From the NCBI RefSeq assembly GCF_947366995.1, contig NZ_CANBCC010000002.1, positions 95,236 through 159,235 on the forward strand: 64,000 nt of DNA, written 5' to 3'. The notes below the pieces were generated by a model that ran no database searches, was not told the DNA's origin, and saw nothing but the letters and a program-made list of their open reading frames with translations. This DNA comes from an uncultured Aquabacterium sp. Its GTDB lineage: Bacteria > Pseudomonadota > Gammaproteobacteria > Burkholderiales > Burkholderiaceae_C. The position numbers were made by a program, and so were the translations under genes. Numbering within the stretch: position 1 is the first letter of the stretch; the number at the start of each line of letters is the position of its first letter. This document shows, one piece after another, positions 1-8,341 of the stretch.

Positions 1-224
1 GTGTAGGTCACCAGCTCGTTGTTGACAACGGCAATGATGTAGTCAGAGGTGGTCGGCTTGCCGGCCAGACTGAGTTCGGTGCTCAGACCGGCGTTGGCCG
101 GAATGCGCGGCGAAACGGCCGGGGCATCGCGCCGGAACTGAGCCAGGGCGGGAGACAGCGCGCTCACCAGCAGGCTGAGGCAGACGCCGCGGGCCACCGC
201 GCGCAGGGCGGTCGTATGAGACAT
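1..224 (-). CDS. surA: Periplasmic chaperone/peptidyl-prolyl isomerase SurA, N-terminal part (cut by window edge)
   Basis: Only the first 74 codons are inside the window. The reading begins MSHTTALRAVARG and has a typical signal peptide (hydrophobic stretch ending SPALAQ), followed about 35 residues later by the motif IIAVVNNELVT, which resembles the start of the SurA chaperone domain (VVNxxVIT). SurA escorts unfolded outer-membrane proteins, including LptD, across the periplasm. The start lies 13 bp downstream of the lptD stop codon on the same strand, the usual lptD-surA operon order. The product name rests on this motif and on synteny, since the rest of the protein is not visible. Confidence 0.85.
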   Translation of the reverse strand, partial: MSHTTALRAVARGVCLSLLVSALSPALAQFRRDAPAVSPRIPANAGLSTELSLAGKPTTSDYIIAVVNNELVTY

Positions 225-237
225 CGAGGGGCGGTGG

Positions 238-2748
238 TCAGTCATCGGAAGGGAAGGGCTGGGAGGCGGGGGCCGACAGGACGCTGTCGTCCTGACGCAG
301 CAGACGGTAGCCGGGGATATTGTCCCTCAGCGTGCTCAACGGGTTCGAGCCGATGCGCGACAGACCGACCAGTTCCAGCTGGAACATGATGCGGCGGCTC
401 GAGGTGGTGCCGACCGTGGTGCGCTCGGCCACCACGCGGGTGATCCAGCAGCCGGCGTCGTATTCGACGCCCAGCAGGCTGTTCGCCATGCGGCCGTCGC
501 GCATGTTGTAGTTGAATCGGCCGACGCTGTACCAGGTGCCGCCGTCGCCGCAGGCCGAGCTGCTCACCGCCGGCTGGCCGTTCAGGCTGATCTGGTCGGG
601 CGACGAGGCCTGGGCGCGCATCTGGTTGACCGAGGGCTTGCGGCCGGCAATGGGCCACTGCCAGCCGACGTCCACCTGGTTGGTGCGCTCGCGGGCGTAG
701 CGGTAGATGGCGCTCAGCGTGCGATAGCCGCCGGGCGAGTAGCGCATGCCGATGGTGGCGCGCTCGGCTTCGTGCGACTGCGCGTTGAGCTGCAGCACGT
801 TGTCGAGGTACCAGTTCGGGATCACCGACGTGGACGCCAGCAGCAGCAGGTCGGACAGCCGGTCGGTGATGGGGCCGTCGCCTGTCGGGTTGATCTTCTG
901 GTCGGCCAGCAACACCTTCTGGATCACGCCCAGGCGCAGCGCTTCGGCGCCGGTGGCCTGGTCGAACAGGCGCGAGGTGAGGCCCACCGTCACCTGGTTG
1001 GCGTCCGAGATGCGGTCGACGCCGGTGTAGGCGTTCTCGCTGTAGATGGCGTACTGGTTGAAGTCACGCGGCGCCGTGTCGAACAGCGGCAGCATGCTCT
1101 GGTCCTTGTACGGCGTGCGCACGTACTGGATGCGGGGCTCGAGCGTCTGCGTGAGCGCGCGGTTGAACATCGTCACCGGCCGCTCCATCGTGAAGCCGGC
1201 CTCGACGCTGAACGTGGGCAGCGTGCGGGAGACGCTGCGGCTGCCCGAACTCAGGGTCTGGTCCAGCTGATAGCGGGTGTTGTCCAGGCTCAGGCGGGGG
1301 GTCAGGCGCAGGCCGCCCAGCGAGAAGGTCTGCTCGACCGCGCCGGTCAGGTTGCTCCGCGTGCCCGACTGGCGGGTTTCGTCCGGGTGCGAGAACTGGT
1401 CGACCTGGCCCTTGACGCGCCAGGTGAGGCCGCTCTCGGCCACCGAGCGGCTGCGGACGCCGGCACGGTTGCGGTTGTACGGGGATTCGATCGCGCTGAG
1501 CAGCGGGTCGGCCGTCAGCGAGGTGTCGCGCAGCACCTGCCAGCGCTGTGTGCTGGCGAACAGCGCGGTCTGGCTGTTGCCCAGGCCCCAGTCTCGGGCA
1601 TTGAGCTGGCGTTCGACCGCCGCGTGGCTGTCGTACAGGCGCGGCGTGATCGTGGGCAGGTAGCGCGAGAAGTCCTTCCAGTAATCGTCGTCCGAGACGC
1701 GCCGCCAGCGCAAGTCGTAGCTGGTGAGCGCCAGGCCATCGGCCGAGGCCCGGCTGCCAAGCATGCGCAGGTTCACCATGCCGCGGTCGCGATCCGTCAC
1801 GCGGTCGCCGGGCAGGCCGAAGGCATTCAGCGAGGCCCGCTCGTACTGCGACAGGTAGCGGAACTCGCCGCCCAGACCCATGCCGCGCCGGCTGGAGAAG
1901 GTGGGGGTCAGCGTCGCGTCCATGTTGGGCGCGATGTTCCAGTAGTAGGGTTCCGCAATGCCCAGGCCGTTGCGGGTGTCGTAGTCGATGCTGGGCGGCA
2001 GCCAGCCCGACTTGCGCGCCTCGGTCAGCGGGAAGGTCAGCACCGGTGCGGCGAGGATGGGCACGCCCTTGAAGCGGATCACTGCATTTTCGGCCCGGCC
2101 CTCGTTGGCGTCGAAATCCATGTCGACCCGCGAGGTGCGCAGCGACCAGTCGGGCTCGCCGGGCGTGCCGTCGGCGGTGTTTTCGGGCGTGCAGCTGCTG
2201 TAGCTGGTGTGGTGGGCGCGCAGGCGATTCTCGCCAAGGAACTCGATCAGCGTGGCCTGTCCGCCGGCCTGCGTGCGTGCGAACCAGTACTGCGGCTGGA
2301 TGAACTCGCCTTCCAGGGTGTCGAGCTGCAGCGTCAGCTCGGGGCCGCTGAAGACATTGCCGTTGCGGGTGATCCGCACGTGCCCTGCCGCGCGGGCGGT
2401 GTTGTCGGGCTGGGTGTGGACCAGCTCGTCGGCTCGCACGGTGAGCTCACCCTGGCGCAGGCGCACCGAGCCGGTGGCGCGGGTGCGGCGGTCGGCTTCG
2501 CCCTCGAGCGTGTCGGCCTCGAAGAACAGGGGGAGCTTGCCGTTGTGCGGCCCGGCAGGGGCGGGCAGCGAGAAGCTGAGCCGCGAGGCGCCTGTGGCGG
2601 CGGCCGATGCTGGCACAGCCGTGCTTGGCGCGGCGGCAGAAGCCTGGGCGTGGGCCGGACTGGCCATCGCGGTCAGGCCGAGCAGGGCCACGGCCAGGGC
2701 GATCGGCGAGCAGGGAGGAAGGGCGGGGGTGCGGTGGTTGCGGGACAC
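238..2748 (-). CDS. lptD: LPS-assembly protein LptD
   Basis: Outer-membrane beta-barrel that, with LptE, inserts lipopolysaccharide into the outer leaflet. The 836-residue protein has a signal peptide ending near AHAQA, an OstA/LptA-like jellyroll region (about residues 70-190, e.g. LFFEADTLEGEADRRT) and a long barrel domain with alternating aromatic strands up to the C-terminus. Length fits the family (about 780-850). Mature cysteines are seen near residues 186 (SSCTPE), 732 (SACGDGG) and 766 (GCWITR). E. coli has an adjacent Cys-Cys pair at the last position, so disulfide pairing may differ here. It heads an operon with surA and is divergent from amgK, as in many proteobacteria. Confidence 0.95.
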   Translation of the reverse strand: MSRNHRTPALPPCSPIALAVALLGLTAMASPAHAQASAAAPSTAVPASAAATGASRLSFSLPAPAGPHNGKLPLFFEADTLEGEADRRTRATGSVRLRQGELTVRADELVHTQPDNTARAAGHVRITRNGNVFSGPELTLQLDTLEGEFIQPQYWFARTQAGGQATLIEFLGENRLRAHHTSYSSCTPENTADGTPGEPDWSLRTSRVDMDFDANEGRAENAVIRFKGVPILAAPVLTFPLTEARKSGWLPPSIDYDTRNGLGIAEPYYWNIAPNMDATLTPTFSSRRGMGLGGEFRYLSQYERASLNAFGLPGDRVTDRDRGMVNLRMLGSRASADGLALTSYDLRWRRVSDDDYWKDFSRYLPTITPRLYDSHAAVERQLNARDWGLGNSQTALFASTQRWQVLRDTSLTADPLLSAIESPYNRNRAGVRSRSVAESGLTWRVKGQVDQFSHPDETRQSGTRSNLTGAVEQTFSLGGLRLTPRLSLDNTRYQLDQTLSSGSRSVSRTLPTFSVEAGFTMERPVTMFNRALTQTLEPRIQYVRTPYKDQSMLPLFDTAPRDFNQYAIYSENAYTGVDRISDANQVTVGLTSRLFDQATGAEALRLGVIQKVLLADQKINPTGDGPITDRLSDLLLLASTSVIPNWYLDNVLQLNAQSHEAERATIGMRYSPGGYRTLSAIYRYARERTNQVDVGWQWPIAGRKPSVNQMRAQASSPDQISLNGQPAVSSSACGDGGTWYSVGRFNYNMRDGRMANSLLGVEYDAGCWITRVVAERTTVGTTSSRRIMFQLELVGLSRIGSNPLSTLRDNIPGYRLLRQDDSVLSAPASQPFPSDD

Positions 2749-2811
2749 GGTGGAATCAGGTCGCAGGGCTGCTGCGGCGTGGGCGTGTCGCGGCTGCGAT
2801 CCGGCCTTGCC

Positions 2812-2817
2812 TAAAAT
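2812..2817 (+). promoter_or_regulatory. Possible -10 element of the amgK promoter
   Basis: TAAAAT sits in the short lptD-amgK divergent gap, 67 bp before the preferred amgK ATG. No good -35 hexamer is seen at 16-18 bp spacing, so this is a weak call. If used, the transcript would begin near 2824, which makes the upstream in-frame ATG at 2831 almost leaderless and favours the ATG at 2879. Confidence 0.3.
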
Positions 2818-2878
2818 CAGCCATTATTTCATGTCACCCCGCCGTCTTGCGGGGCCTCTTCCCCAGTCTGTCGCCCCC

Positions 2879-3973
2879 ATGTCCGAATCGACCGCTGCCG
2901 CCGCTCCCGTGCCCTCCCTCACCTGGGCCGATCCCGCCCGCGCGCAGGCGTTTGCCGCCTGGCTGGCCGACGTGGGGCCACGCCACGGCCTGGACGCCGC
3001 CTCCGTGCAGCCGGCCAGTGCCGATGCGAGCTTCCGCCGCTATTTCCGCGTGGCCGCCGGCGTCGGCTCACTTGTCATCATGGACGCGCCGCCCGACAAG
3101 GAAGACTGCCGGCCCTTCGTTGCCGTCGACCGCCTGCTGGCCGGGGGCTTTGTGAACGTGCCGGCCATCCTTGAGTGGGACGAGGCCCGCGGCTTCATGC
3201 TGCTCGGCGACCTGGGCCGCCACACCCTGCTGTCCACCCTGGTCACCGACCAGCCGTGGGACGCAGGCAACCGCGCACGCTACCGCGCCGCCACCGAAGA
3301 ACTGGTGCGCCTGCAGGCCGTGCCCGCCGCCGGGGTGCTGCCCTCCTACGACGACGCGCTGCTGCAGCGCGAGATGGACCTCTTCCCCGAGTGGTATCTG
3401 GGGCAGCTGCGCGGCATCACGCTGGACGACACCCAGCGCGGCCACCTCGACCGCATCTTCACCACCATCAAGGCGCAGGTGGGCGGCCAGGCCCGTGTGC
3501 TGGTGCACCGCGACTACCACAGCCGCAACCTGATGGCCGATCCGGCCGACGCGTCGGCGCGCCCGGGCGTGATCGATTTCCAGGACGCCGTGCACGGCCC
3601 CATCACCTACGACCTGGTCAGCCTGCTGCGCGACGCCTACGTGATGTGGGACGAGGACGTGCAGATCGACTACGCCGTGCGCTACTGGGAAGCCGCCCGC
3701 AAGGCCGGGCTGCCGGTGCCGGCCGATTTCGGCGACTTCTGGCGTGATTTCGAATGGATGGGCCTGCAGCGCCACCTGAAGGTGCTGGGCATTTTTGCGC
3801 GCCTGGCTCTCCGCGACGGCAAGCGGCAGTACCTGGACGACATCCCCCGCGTGTGGACTTACGCCCACCGTGCGGCTGCGCGCTACAGTGGTCTGGGCGC
3901 GTTGCGGCTCCTGCTGGAGCAGGCCGAAGCGGCCCACGGCGGCGCCCAGACGCAGGTGGGCTACACCTTCTGA
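2879..3973 (+). CDS. amgK: N-acetylmuramate/N-acetylglucosamine kinase AmgK-like phosphotransferase
   Basis: Aminoglycoside-phosphotransferase-fold kinase of 364 residues. The Brenner-type catalytic motif HRDYHSRNLM and the metal-binding motif VIDFQDAVHGP are both present and correctly spaced in the C-terminal half. Divergent placement next to lptD matches the amgK locus of Pseudomonas, where AmgK phosphorylates the anomeric position of MurNAc and GlcNAc during cell-wall recycling. The partner uridylyltransferase gene murU, usually next, is absent here; a helicase gene follows. The ORF is open far upstream; ATG 2879 was chosen, with ATG 2831 (16 residues longer) as the alternative. Neither has a clear Shine-Dalgarno. 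Fold is sure; substrate is inferred from synteny. Confidence 0.8.
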   Translation: MSESTAAAAPVPSLTWADPARAQAFAAWLADVGPRHGLDAASVQPASADASFRRYFRVAAGVGSLVIMDAPPDKEDCRPFVAVDRLLAGGFVNVPAILEWDEARGFMLLGDLGRHTLLSTLVTDQPWDAGNRARYRAATEELVRLQAVPAAGVLPSYDDALLQREMDLFPEWYLGQLRGITLDDTQRGHLDRIFTTIKAQVGGQARVLVHRDYHSRNLMADPADASARPGVIDFQDAVHGPITYDLVSLLRDAYVMWDEDVQIDYAVRYWEAARKAGLPVPADFGDFWRDFEWMGLQRHLKVLGIFARLALRDGKRQYLDDIPRVWTYAHRAAARYSGLGALRLLLEQAEAAHGGAQTQVGYTF

Positions 3974-4054
3974 CCGCGGCTCCCCTGATCGGCGGAGGGG
4001 GAGCCATCGCAAATTTGCGCAAAAAAGCAGCAACAGGAGGATAATGGTCCCTTG

Positions 4055-5605
4055 ATGACCTTGAATACCTCTGAAGTGGCCGATCTGGCCCCGGCTGCAC
4101 CGGCAGTCGCCGTGGCAACCGAAGCCGCCCCCTCCGCCGCCGTGGCCGAGGCACCCGCCCTGTTCAACACCCTGCCGCTCGACGCCAAACTGCTGCGCGC
4201 CATCGAGGTGCAGGGCTATGCGTCCATGACGCCCATCCAGGCCAAGGCCATTCCCGTGGTCCTCTCGGGCCGCGACGTGATGGGAGCGGCGCAGACCGGC
4301 ACCGGCAAGACCGCCGCGTTCTCGATCCCGCTGCTGCAGAAGATGCTCAAGCACGAGAACGCCAGCATGTCGCCGGCACGCCACCCGGTGCGTGCCGTGG
4401 TGCTGGCCCCCACGCGCGAGTTGGCCGACCAGGTCGCCAACAACGTGAAGGCCTACGCCAAGCAGACCAATCTGCGTGTGGCCGTGGTCTTCGGCGGCAT
4501 CGACATGAAACCGCAGACGGCCGAGCTCAAGGGCGGCGTCGAGGTGCTGATCGCCACGCCGGGCCGCCTGCTCGACCACATCGAGGCCAAGAACTGCAAC
4601 CTGTCGCAGGTCGAGTACGTGGTGCTCGACGAGGCCGACCGCATGCTGGACATCGGCTTCCTGCCCGACCTGCAGCGCATCCTGAGCTACCTGCCCAAGC
4701 AGCGTCAGACGCTGCTGTTCTCTGCCACGTTCTCGCCCGAGATCAAGAAGCTGGCACAGAGCTACCTGCAGGACCCGGTGCTGGTCGAGGTGGCGCGTCC
4801 GAACGCGACGGCCACCAACGTGGAGCAGCGCTTCTACAAGGTCGACGAAGACGACAAGCGCGCGGTGATCCGTCAGATCCTGCGCGACCGCAACATCAAT
4901 CAGTCCATCGTCTTCGTGAACTCGAAGATCGGTGCCGGTCGCCTGGCCCGCGCTTTCGAACGCGACGGCCTGAAGACTGCGGCGCTGCACGGCGACAAGT
5001 CGCAGGACGAGCGCCTGAAGGCCCTGGCCGCGTTCAAGGCCGGTGAGATGGACCTGCTGGTGGCCACCGACGTGGCCGCCCGCGGCATCGACATCGCGGC
5101 GCTGCCGGCGGTGTTCAACTACGACATCCCCTTCAACGCCGAAGACTACGTGCACCGCATCGGTCGCACGGGCCGTGCCGGCGCGTCGGGCCTGGCGGTG
5201 TCACTGGTCACGGGGGCCGATGCGCGCCTGATGGCCGACATCGAAAAGCTGATCAAGAAGAAGCCGGATGTCGAGGCGTTCGAACTCGAGCGCCGTGGTT
5301 ACGGTGACCGGGGTGGCTACCGCCGCGAGCGCCGCGACGAGGGCGACAGCCGCCCGGACGAAGGGTTCGGCCGTGGTGCGCCGCGCGAGGCCCGCGCTCC
5401 GCGCCCCATGTCGTCGTCCCCGCGTCGTGCGCCGTCCGATCCGTTCTTCGACAAGCCCTACGAACCGACGACGCCCGACGCCGCACCGGCCTGGGAAAAG
5501 GGCGACGCCGCCGTGCCGGCTGCGGGCAACGGTCTGTCGCGTTTCATCAAGCCCAAGCGCAAGGTTGCGATGCTGCTGGGTGGCTCGGGTACGGCCCGCC
5601 GCTGA
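4055..5605 (+). CDS. rhlE: ATP-dependent DEAD-box RNA helicase, RhlE type
   Basis: RNA-unwinding ATPase acting in ribosome assembly and mRNA turnover. The helicase motifs appear in order: Q motif (SMTPIQAKAIP), Walker A (AQTGTGKT), PTRELA, TPGR, DEAD in DEADRMLDIGF, SAT (LLFSATF), and HRIGRTGRAG. The first 50 residues are a low-complexity Ala/Pro/Val extension and the last 120 form a basic, Gly/Arg/Pro-rich tail, as in RhlE proteins. An AGGAGG lies 14 bp before the chosen ATG and 11 bp before an in-frame TTG at 4052. A three-codon ORF (ATG GTC CCT TGA) begins 3 bp after AGGAGG and overlaps the ATG as TGATG, so re-initiation is possible. Confidence 0.93.
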   Translation: MTLNTSEVADLAPAAPAVAVATEAAPSAAVAEAPALFNTLPLDAKLLRAIEVQGYASMTPIQAKAIPVVLSGRDVMGAAQTGTGKTAAFSIPLLQKMLKHENASMSPARHPVRAVVLAPTRELADQVANNVKAYAKQTNLRVAVVFGGIDMKPQTAELKGGVEVLIATPGRLLDHIEAKNCNLSQVEYVVLDEADRMLDIGFLPDLQRILSYLPKQRQTLLFSATFSPEIKKLAQSYLQDPVLVEVARPNATATNVEQRFYKVDEDDKRAVIRQILRDRNINQSIVFVNSKIGAGRLARAFERDGLKTAALHGDKSQDERLKALAAFKAGEMDLLVATDVAARGIDIAALPAVFNYDIPFNAEDYVHRIGRTGRAGASGLAVSLVTGADARLMADIEKLIKKKPDVEAFELERRGYGDRGGYRRERRDEGDSRPDEGFGRGAPREARAPRPMSSSPRRAPSDPFFDKPYEPTTPDAAPAWEKGDAAVPAAGNGLSRFIKPKRKVAMLLGGSGTARR

Positions 5606-5629
5606 CCCCCGCTGCGCTGCCGCCCCGTC

Positions 5630-5653
5630 CAACGCCGCCCTCGGGCGGCGTTG
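5630..5653. terminator. Terminator hairpin between convergent rhlE and mtgA
   Basis: Perfect 10-bp stem CAACGCCGCC / GGCGGCGTTG with a CTCG loop in the convergent gap. The rightward flank has only a short T-rich stretch (TCGTTT), so termination strength is uncertain. It may serve both converging transcripts. Confidence 0.6.
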
Positions 5654-5692
5654 TCGTTTCAGGCGTGCGAGCGCCGTGGGCTGCGCGCAGGA

Positions 5693-6490
5693 TCAGGGCA
5701 GCTCGACGCCGCCCATGCGCGCGGCAATCGTGCCGGCGCGCCCCACCACGTAGCCCGAGGCGGGCTGCTTTTCAAAGCGCTTTGGCGCGGGCAGCATCAC
5801 CGCCAGGCGGGCGGCCTGCAGCGGCGTGAGCTGGCCGGCGTCCACGCGGAAGTAATGCCGTGCGGCCGCCTGGGCGCCGAACAGGCCTTCGCCCCACTCG
5901 ACGTTGTTCAGGTAGATGGTGAGGATGCGTTCCTTGCTCAGCAGGCCTTCCAGCATGAACGTGATGGCGAACTCCTGCCCCTTGCGCAGGAAGCTGCGCT
6001 CGCTGCTCAGGAACAGGTTCTTGGCCAGCTGCTGTGTGATGGTGGAGCCGCCGATGACCTTCGGTGTGGCCGTCAGCGCGTTGGGCGGGGGTGGTGGCGT
6101 GCGCCCGCGGCGTTGCGCCCGCTCTACCGCGCGCTCGTAGCGGGCCTGGGCCGCCGCGCGCAGCTTCTCGGTGCGCTCCTGGGCGCGGCTGTTCTTCTGC
6201 CAGGCCTTTTCCAGGGCGTCCCACTCCACGCCGCCGTGGTCCACGAAGTTGGCGTCCTCCGAGGCAATCACGGCGCGCTTGAGGTGGCTGGCGATCTGCG
6301 TGTCGTCACGCCACGCCTGGCTCCAGGGCAGCTGCCCCTGGGTGAGCAGGATGCGCGCGGCTTCGCTGCGCTGGAAGGCGGTCGACTGCGGGTCGACCAC
6401 CGTCATCAGCGCGATGCGGGCCAGAAAGTACAGCTGCAGCGCGCCGCCGCACAGCAGGGTGAGAAGGACGATTCGCCAGACTGCGCGCAT
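5693..6490 (-). CDS. mtgA: Monofunctional biosynthetic peptidoglycan transglycosylase
   Basis: GT51 enzyme that polymerises lipid II glycan strands at the inner membrane. It has one N-terminal membrane segment (about residues 5-28) and the catalytic motifs IASEDANFVDHGG (catalytic Glu), GGSTITQQLAKNLFLS and KERILTIYLNNVEWGEG. Length is 265 residues against about 240 in E. coli. The excess is a charged, Arg/Ala-rich then proline-rich insertion (KLRAAAQARYERA to TPPPPP) between EKAW and the GGSTITQQ motif. The chosen start MRAVWRIV precedes the membrane segment directly; the longer ORF (to 6604) overlaps aroE and has no sensible signal. Downstream of aroE by 35 bp, likely one operon. Confidence 0.93.
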   Translation of the reverse strand: MRAVWRIVLLTLLCGGALQLYFLARIALMTVVDPQSTAFQRSEAARILLTQGQLPWSQAWRDDTQIASHLKRAVIASEDANFVDHGGVEWDALEKAWQKNSRAQERTEKLRAAAQARYERAVERAQRRGRTPPPPPNALTATPKVIGGSTITQQLAKNLFLSSERSFLRKGQEFAITFMLEGLLSKERILTIYLNNVEWGEGLFGAQAAARHYFRVDAGQLTPLQAARLAVMLPAPKRFEKQPASGYVVGRAGTIAARMGGVELP

Positions 6491-6525
6491 CGCGACAAGG
6501 CTCCTGGGTAGGGCGTGGAGGGGGC

Positions 6526-7401
6526 TCAGTGGCCGGTGGCGGCGTCGACCTCGGCACGCAGCGCGGCCAGCACCGGCGCGGTGTCGGGGCGCACGCCGCG
6601 CCACAGGAAGAAGCTTTCGGCGGCCTGTTCCACCAGCATGCCGAGACCGTCGCGCGGCACGCCGCCGTGGGTGCGCACCCAGTCGAGGAAGGGGCGGGCG
6701 GCCGGGCCATACATCATGTCGACGGCCAGCGTGCCGGGGCGCAGCACAGCCGCGCTCACGGGCACGCCGCTGCCGGCCAGGCTGGCGGCGGTGCCGTTGA
6801 TGAAGACGTCGAAGGCGGTGCCTGCGTCATCGAGCCCGCGGGCGGCCAGGCGCACGCCATGCTGTGCGGCCCAGTCGGCGTGGCGGGCCACGATGGCCTC
6901 GGCCTTGGCGACGGTGCGGTTGGCCATGACGATCTCGGCTGGCCGCGCCTCGATCAGCGGGCCCAGCACCCCGGCGCTGGCGCCGCCCGCACCCAGCAGC
7001 AGCACGCGCTGGCCGGCCAGCGGCACGCCGGCGTTGACGGTGATGTCGCGGACCAGGCCGACGCCATCGGTGTTGTCGGCCAGCCAGCCGTCGGCGTCGA
7101 AGCGCAGGGTGTTGGCGGCCTCGGCCAGTTCAGCCCGGGGCGTGCGCCGGCTGGCCAGTGCGAAGGCCTCGAACTTGAACGGCACCGTCACGTTGGCGCC
7201 CTTGGCCCCGCCGGCGGCAAAGGCGCGCACGGTGTCCGCAAAGGCATCGAGCGGGCACAGCAGGCGGTCGTAGGCCACGGCCTGGCCCGTCTGCGCGGCA
7301 AAGCGCGCGTGGATGGCGGGTGAGCGGCTGTGGGCCACGGGGTTGCCGGCCACGGCGTAGCGGTCGGCCGAGGCGGTGGGCTGGGCAGGAGTCGGGTTCA
7401 T
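6526..7401 (-). CDS. aroE: Shikimate dehydrogenase (NADP+)
   Basis: Reduces 3-dehydroshikimate to shikimate in aromatic amino acid biosynthesis. The 291-residue protein has the substrate-site motif [10 protein letters not shown], the catalytic Lys in NVTVPFK, the DNTDG motif, the NADP-binding GAGGASAGV loop and the NRT signature. The ATG overlaps the stop of the upstream TonB-like gene by one base (TGATG), suggesting translational coupling; an in-frame TTG one codon earlier is less likely. Length is slightly above the usual 270-285 residues. Confidence 0.95.
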   Translation of the reverse strand: MNPTPAQPTASADRYAVAGNPVAHSRSPAIHARFAAQTGQAVAYDRLLCPLDAFADTVRAFAAGGAKGANVTVPFKFEAFALASRRTPRAELAEAANTLRFDADGWLADNTDGVGLVRDITVNAGVPLAGQRVLLLGAGGASAGVLGPLIEARPAEIVMANRTVAKAEAIVARHADWAAQHGVRLAARGLDDAGTAFDVFINGTAASLAGSGVPVSAAVLRPGTLAVDMMYGPAARPFLDWVRTHGGVPRDGLGMLVEQAAESFFLWRGVRPDTAPVLAALRAEVDAATGH

Positions 7402-8306
7402 CAAGGCTGGGTGGCCGGCTCGGCCGGGGCGGTGGGGGCCATGGTGGTGGCCTGCATGCCGGCGTCGCGGGTGAAGCGGAAGCGGGACGAGATCACCAGC
7501 AGGTCATGGCCCGTGCTGACTTCGGGCGGCACGGCGCCGAAGGGCCCGGCCTGGCGGACGATGGCGGCCGCGCGCTTGTCGAGCAAGCGGTTGCCCGACG
7601 GCGTGCGCACCTCGGTGTCGATGACGCGGCCCTGGCGGTCCAGCGAGATGAACATCACCAGCTCACCGTAAAGCTTCTCGCCGTTGCGGCCGGTCGGGAA
7701 GTGCTCGGTGCCCGCGCGCTCCACCCGCGTGCGGAAGGCCGCGTAGTACAGCGCGTCGGCCGACTTCAGCGTGGCCGGGCTCAGGTAGCGCTTCTTGGGA
7801 CGCGCGTTCTCTTCGTGGATGCGTTTTTCGATCTCGGCCAGCAGGCGGGTGAGCTGGCGGCGGCGTTCTTCTTCGGCCCGTTGCTGCGGGGTGTCGGTGC
7901 GGGCGTCGGGTTGGGGCGGCGGCAGGGCGGCCAGTTCCTGGCGCACCTGGGTCAGCAGCAACTGCTGTTCGCGCTGCATCTGCTCGATCATCCGCATGGC
8001 GTCGTCCATCGCATCGCCCTGGGTGTTCTCGGGCGAGGGCGGCAGTGGCGAGGTGGCGCGGCCCCGGTCGGCCTCGCCACCGCCGGCCAGGTTGGCCTGG
8101 GCCAGCGCCTGGGCCTTGGTCGGGGCCTCGTTGCCGGCGGCGTTCACGAGGACCACTTCCAAGGGCGTGTCCTTGAAGACGCGGTTGAAGCCTTCCGGGT
8201 CGACCAGGCGGAAGCTGAACAGCGCCGCGTGCACCAGCACCGACACGCCCAGGCAGACCTGGAGCAGGCTCAGCGAGGTCCACAGGGCTTTCAGGCGGTT
8301 CAGCAT
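7401..8306 (-). CDS. TonB-family energy transducer protein
   Basis: Inner-membrane protein of 301 residues with a short cytoplasmic start, one membrane anchor (about residues 18-34, [16 protein letters not shown]), a long polar periplasmic region with a predicted coiled coil ([15 protein letters not shown] onward to [18 protein letters not shown]), and a C-terminal TonB-type domain ([25 protein letters not shown]). It lacks the long proline-rich spacer of classical TonB. No ExbB/ExbD genes are near, so its energising partner and receptor are unknown. It lies between an RNase gene and aroE in a tight minus-strand operon. Confidence 0.85.
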   Translation of the reverse strand: MLNRLKALWTSLSLLQVCLGVSVLVHAALFSFRLVDPEGFNRVFKDTPLEVVLVNAAGNEAPTKAQALAQANLAGGGEADRGRATSPLPPSPENTQGDAMDDAMRMIEQMQREQQLLLTQVRQELAALPPPQPDARTDTPQQRAEEERRRQLTRLLAEIEKRIHEENARPKKRYLSPATLKSADALYYAAFRTRVERAGTEHFPTGRNGEKLYGELVMFISLDRQGRVIDTEVRTPSGNRLLDKRAAAIVRQAGPFGAVPPEVSTGHDLLVISSRFRFTRDAGMQATTMAPTAPAEPATQP

Positions 8307-8341
8307 GCGCGTCAGGTGGCGAAGTGCAAGGTGGCCGGGCG

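Noticed and set aside
772-2814. 680-residue plus-strand ORF opposite lptD, and similar long antisense ORFs (e.g. 8324-10423 +, 14648-17524 -, 33707-35539 -)
   Set aside because: They run antisense to well-recognised genes and have the Arg/His/Gly/Ala-rich composition of shadow frames in high-GC DNA, with no family motif.
2207-2878. Upstream extension of the amgK reading frame
   Set aside because: It overlaps lptD in antisense and has a shadow-type composition; the kinase fold starts after MSESTAAAA.
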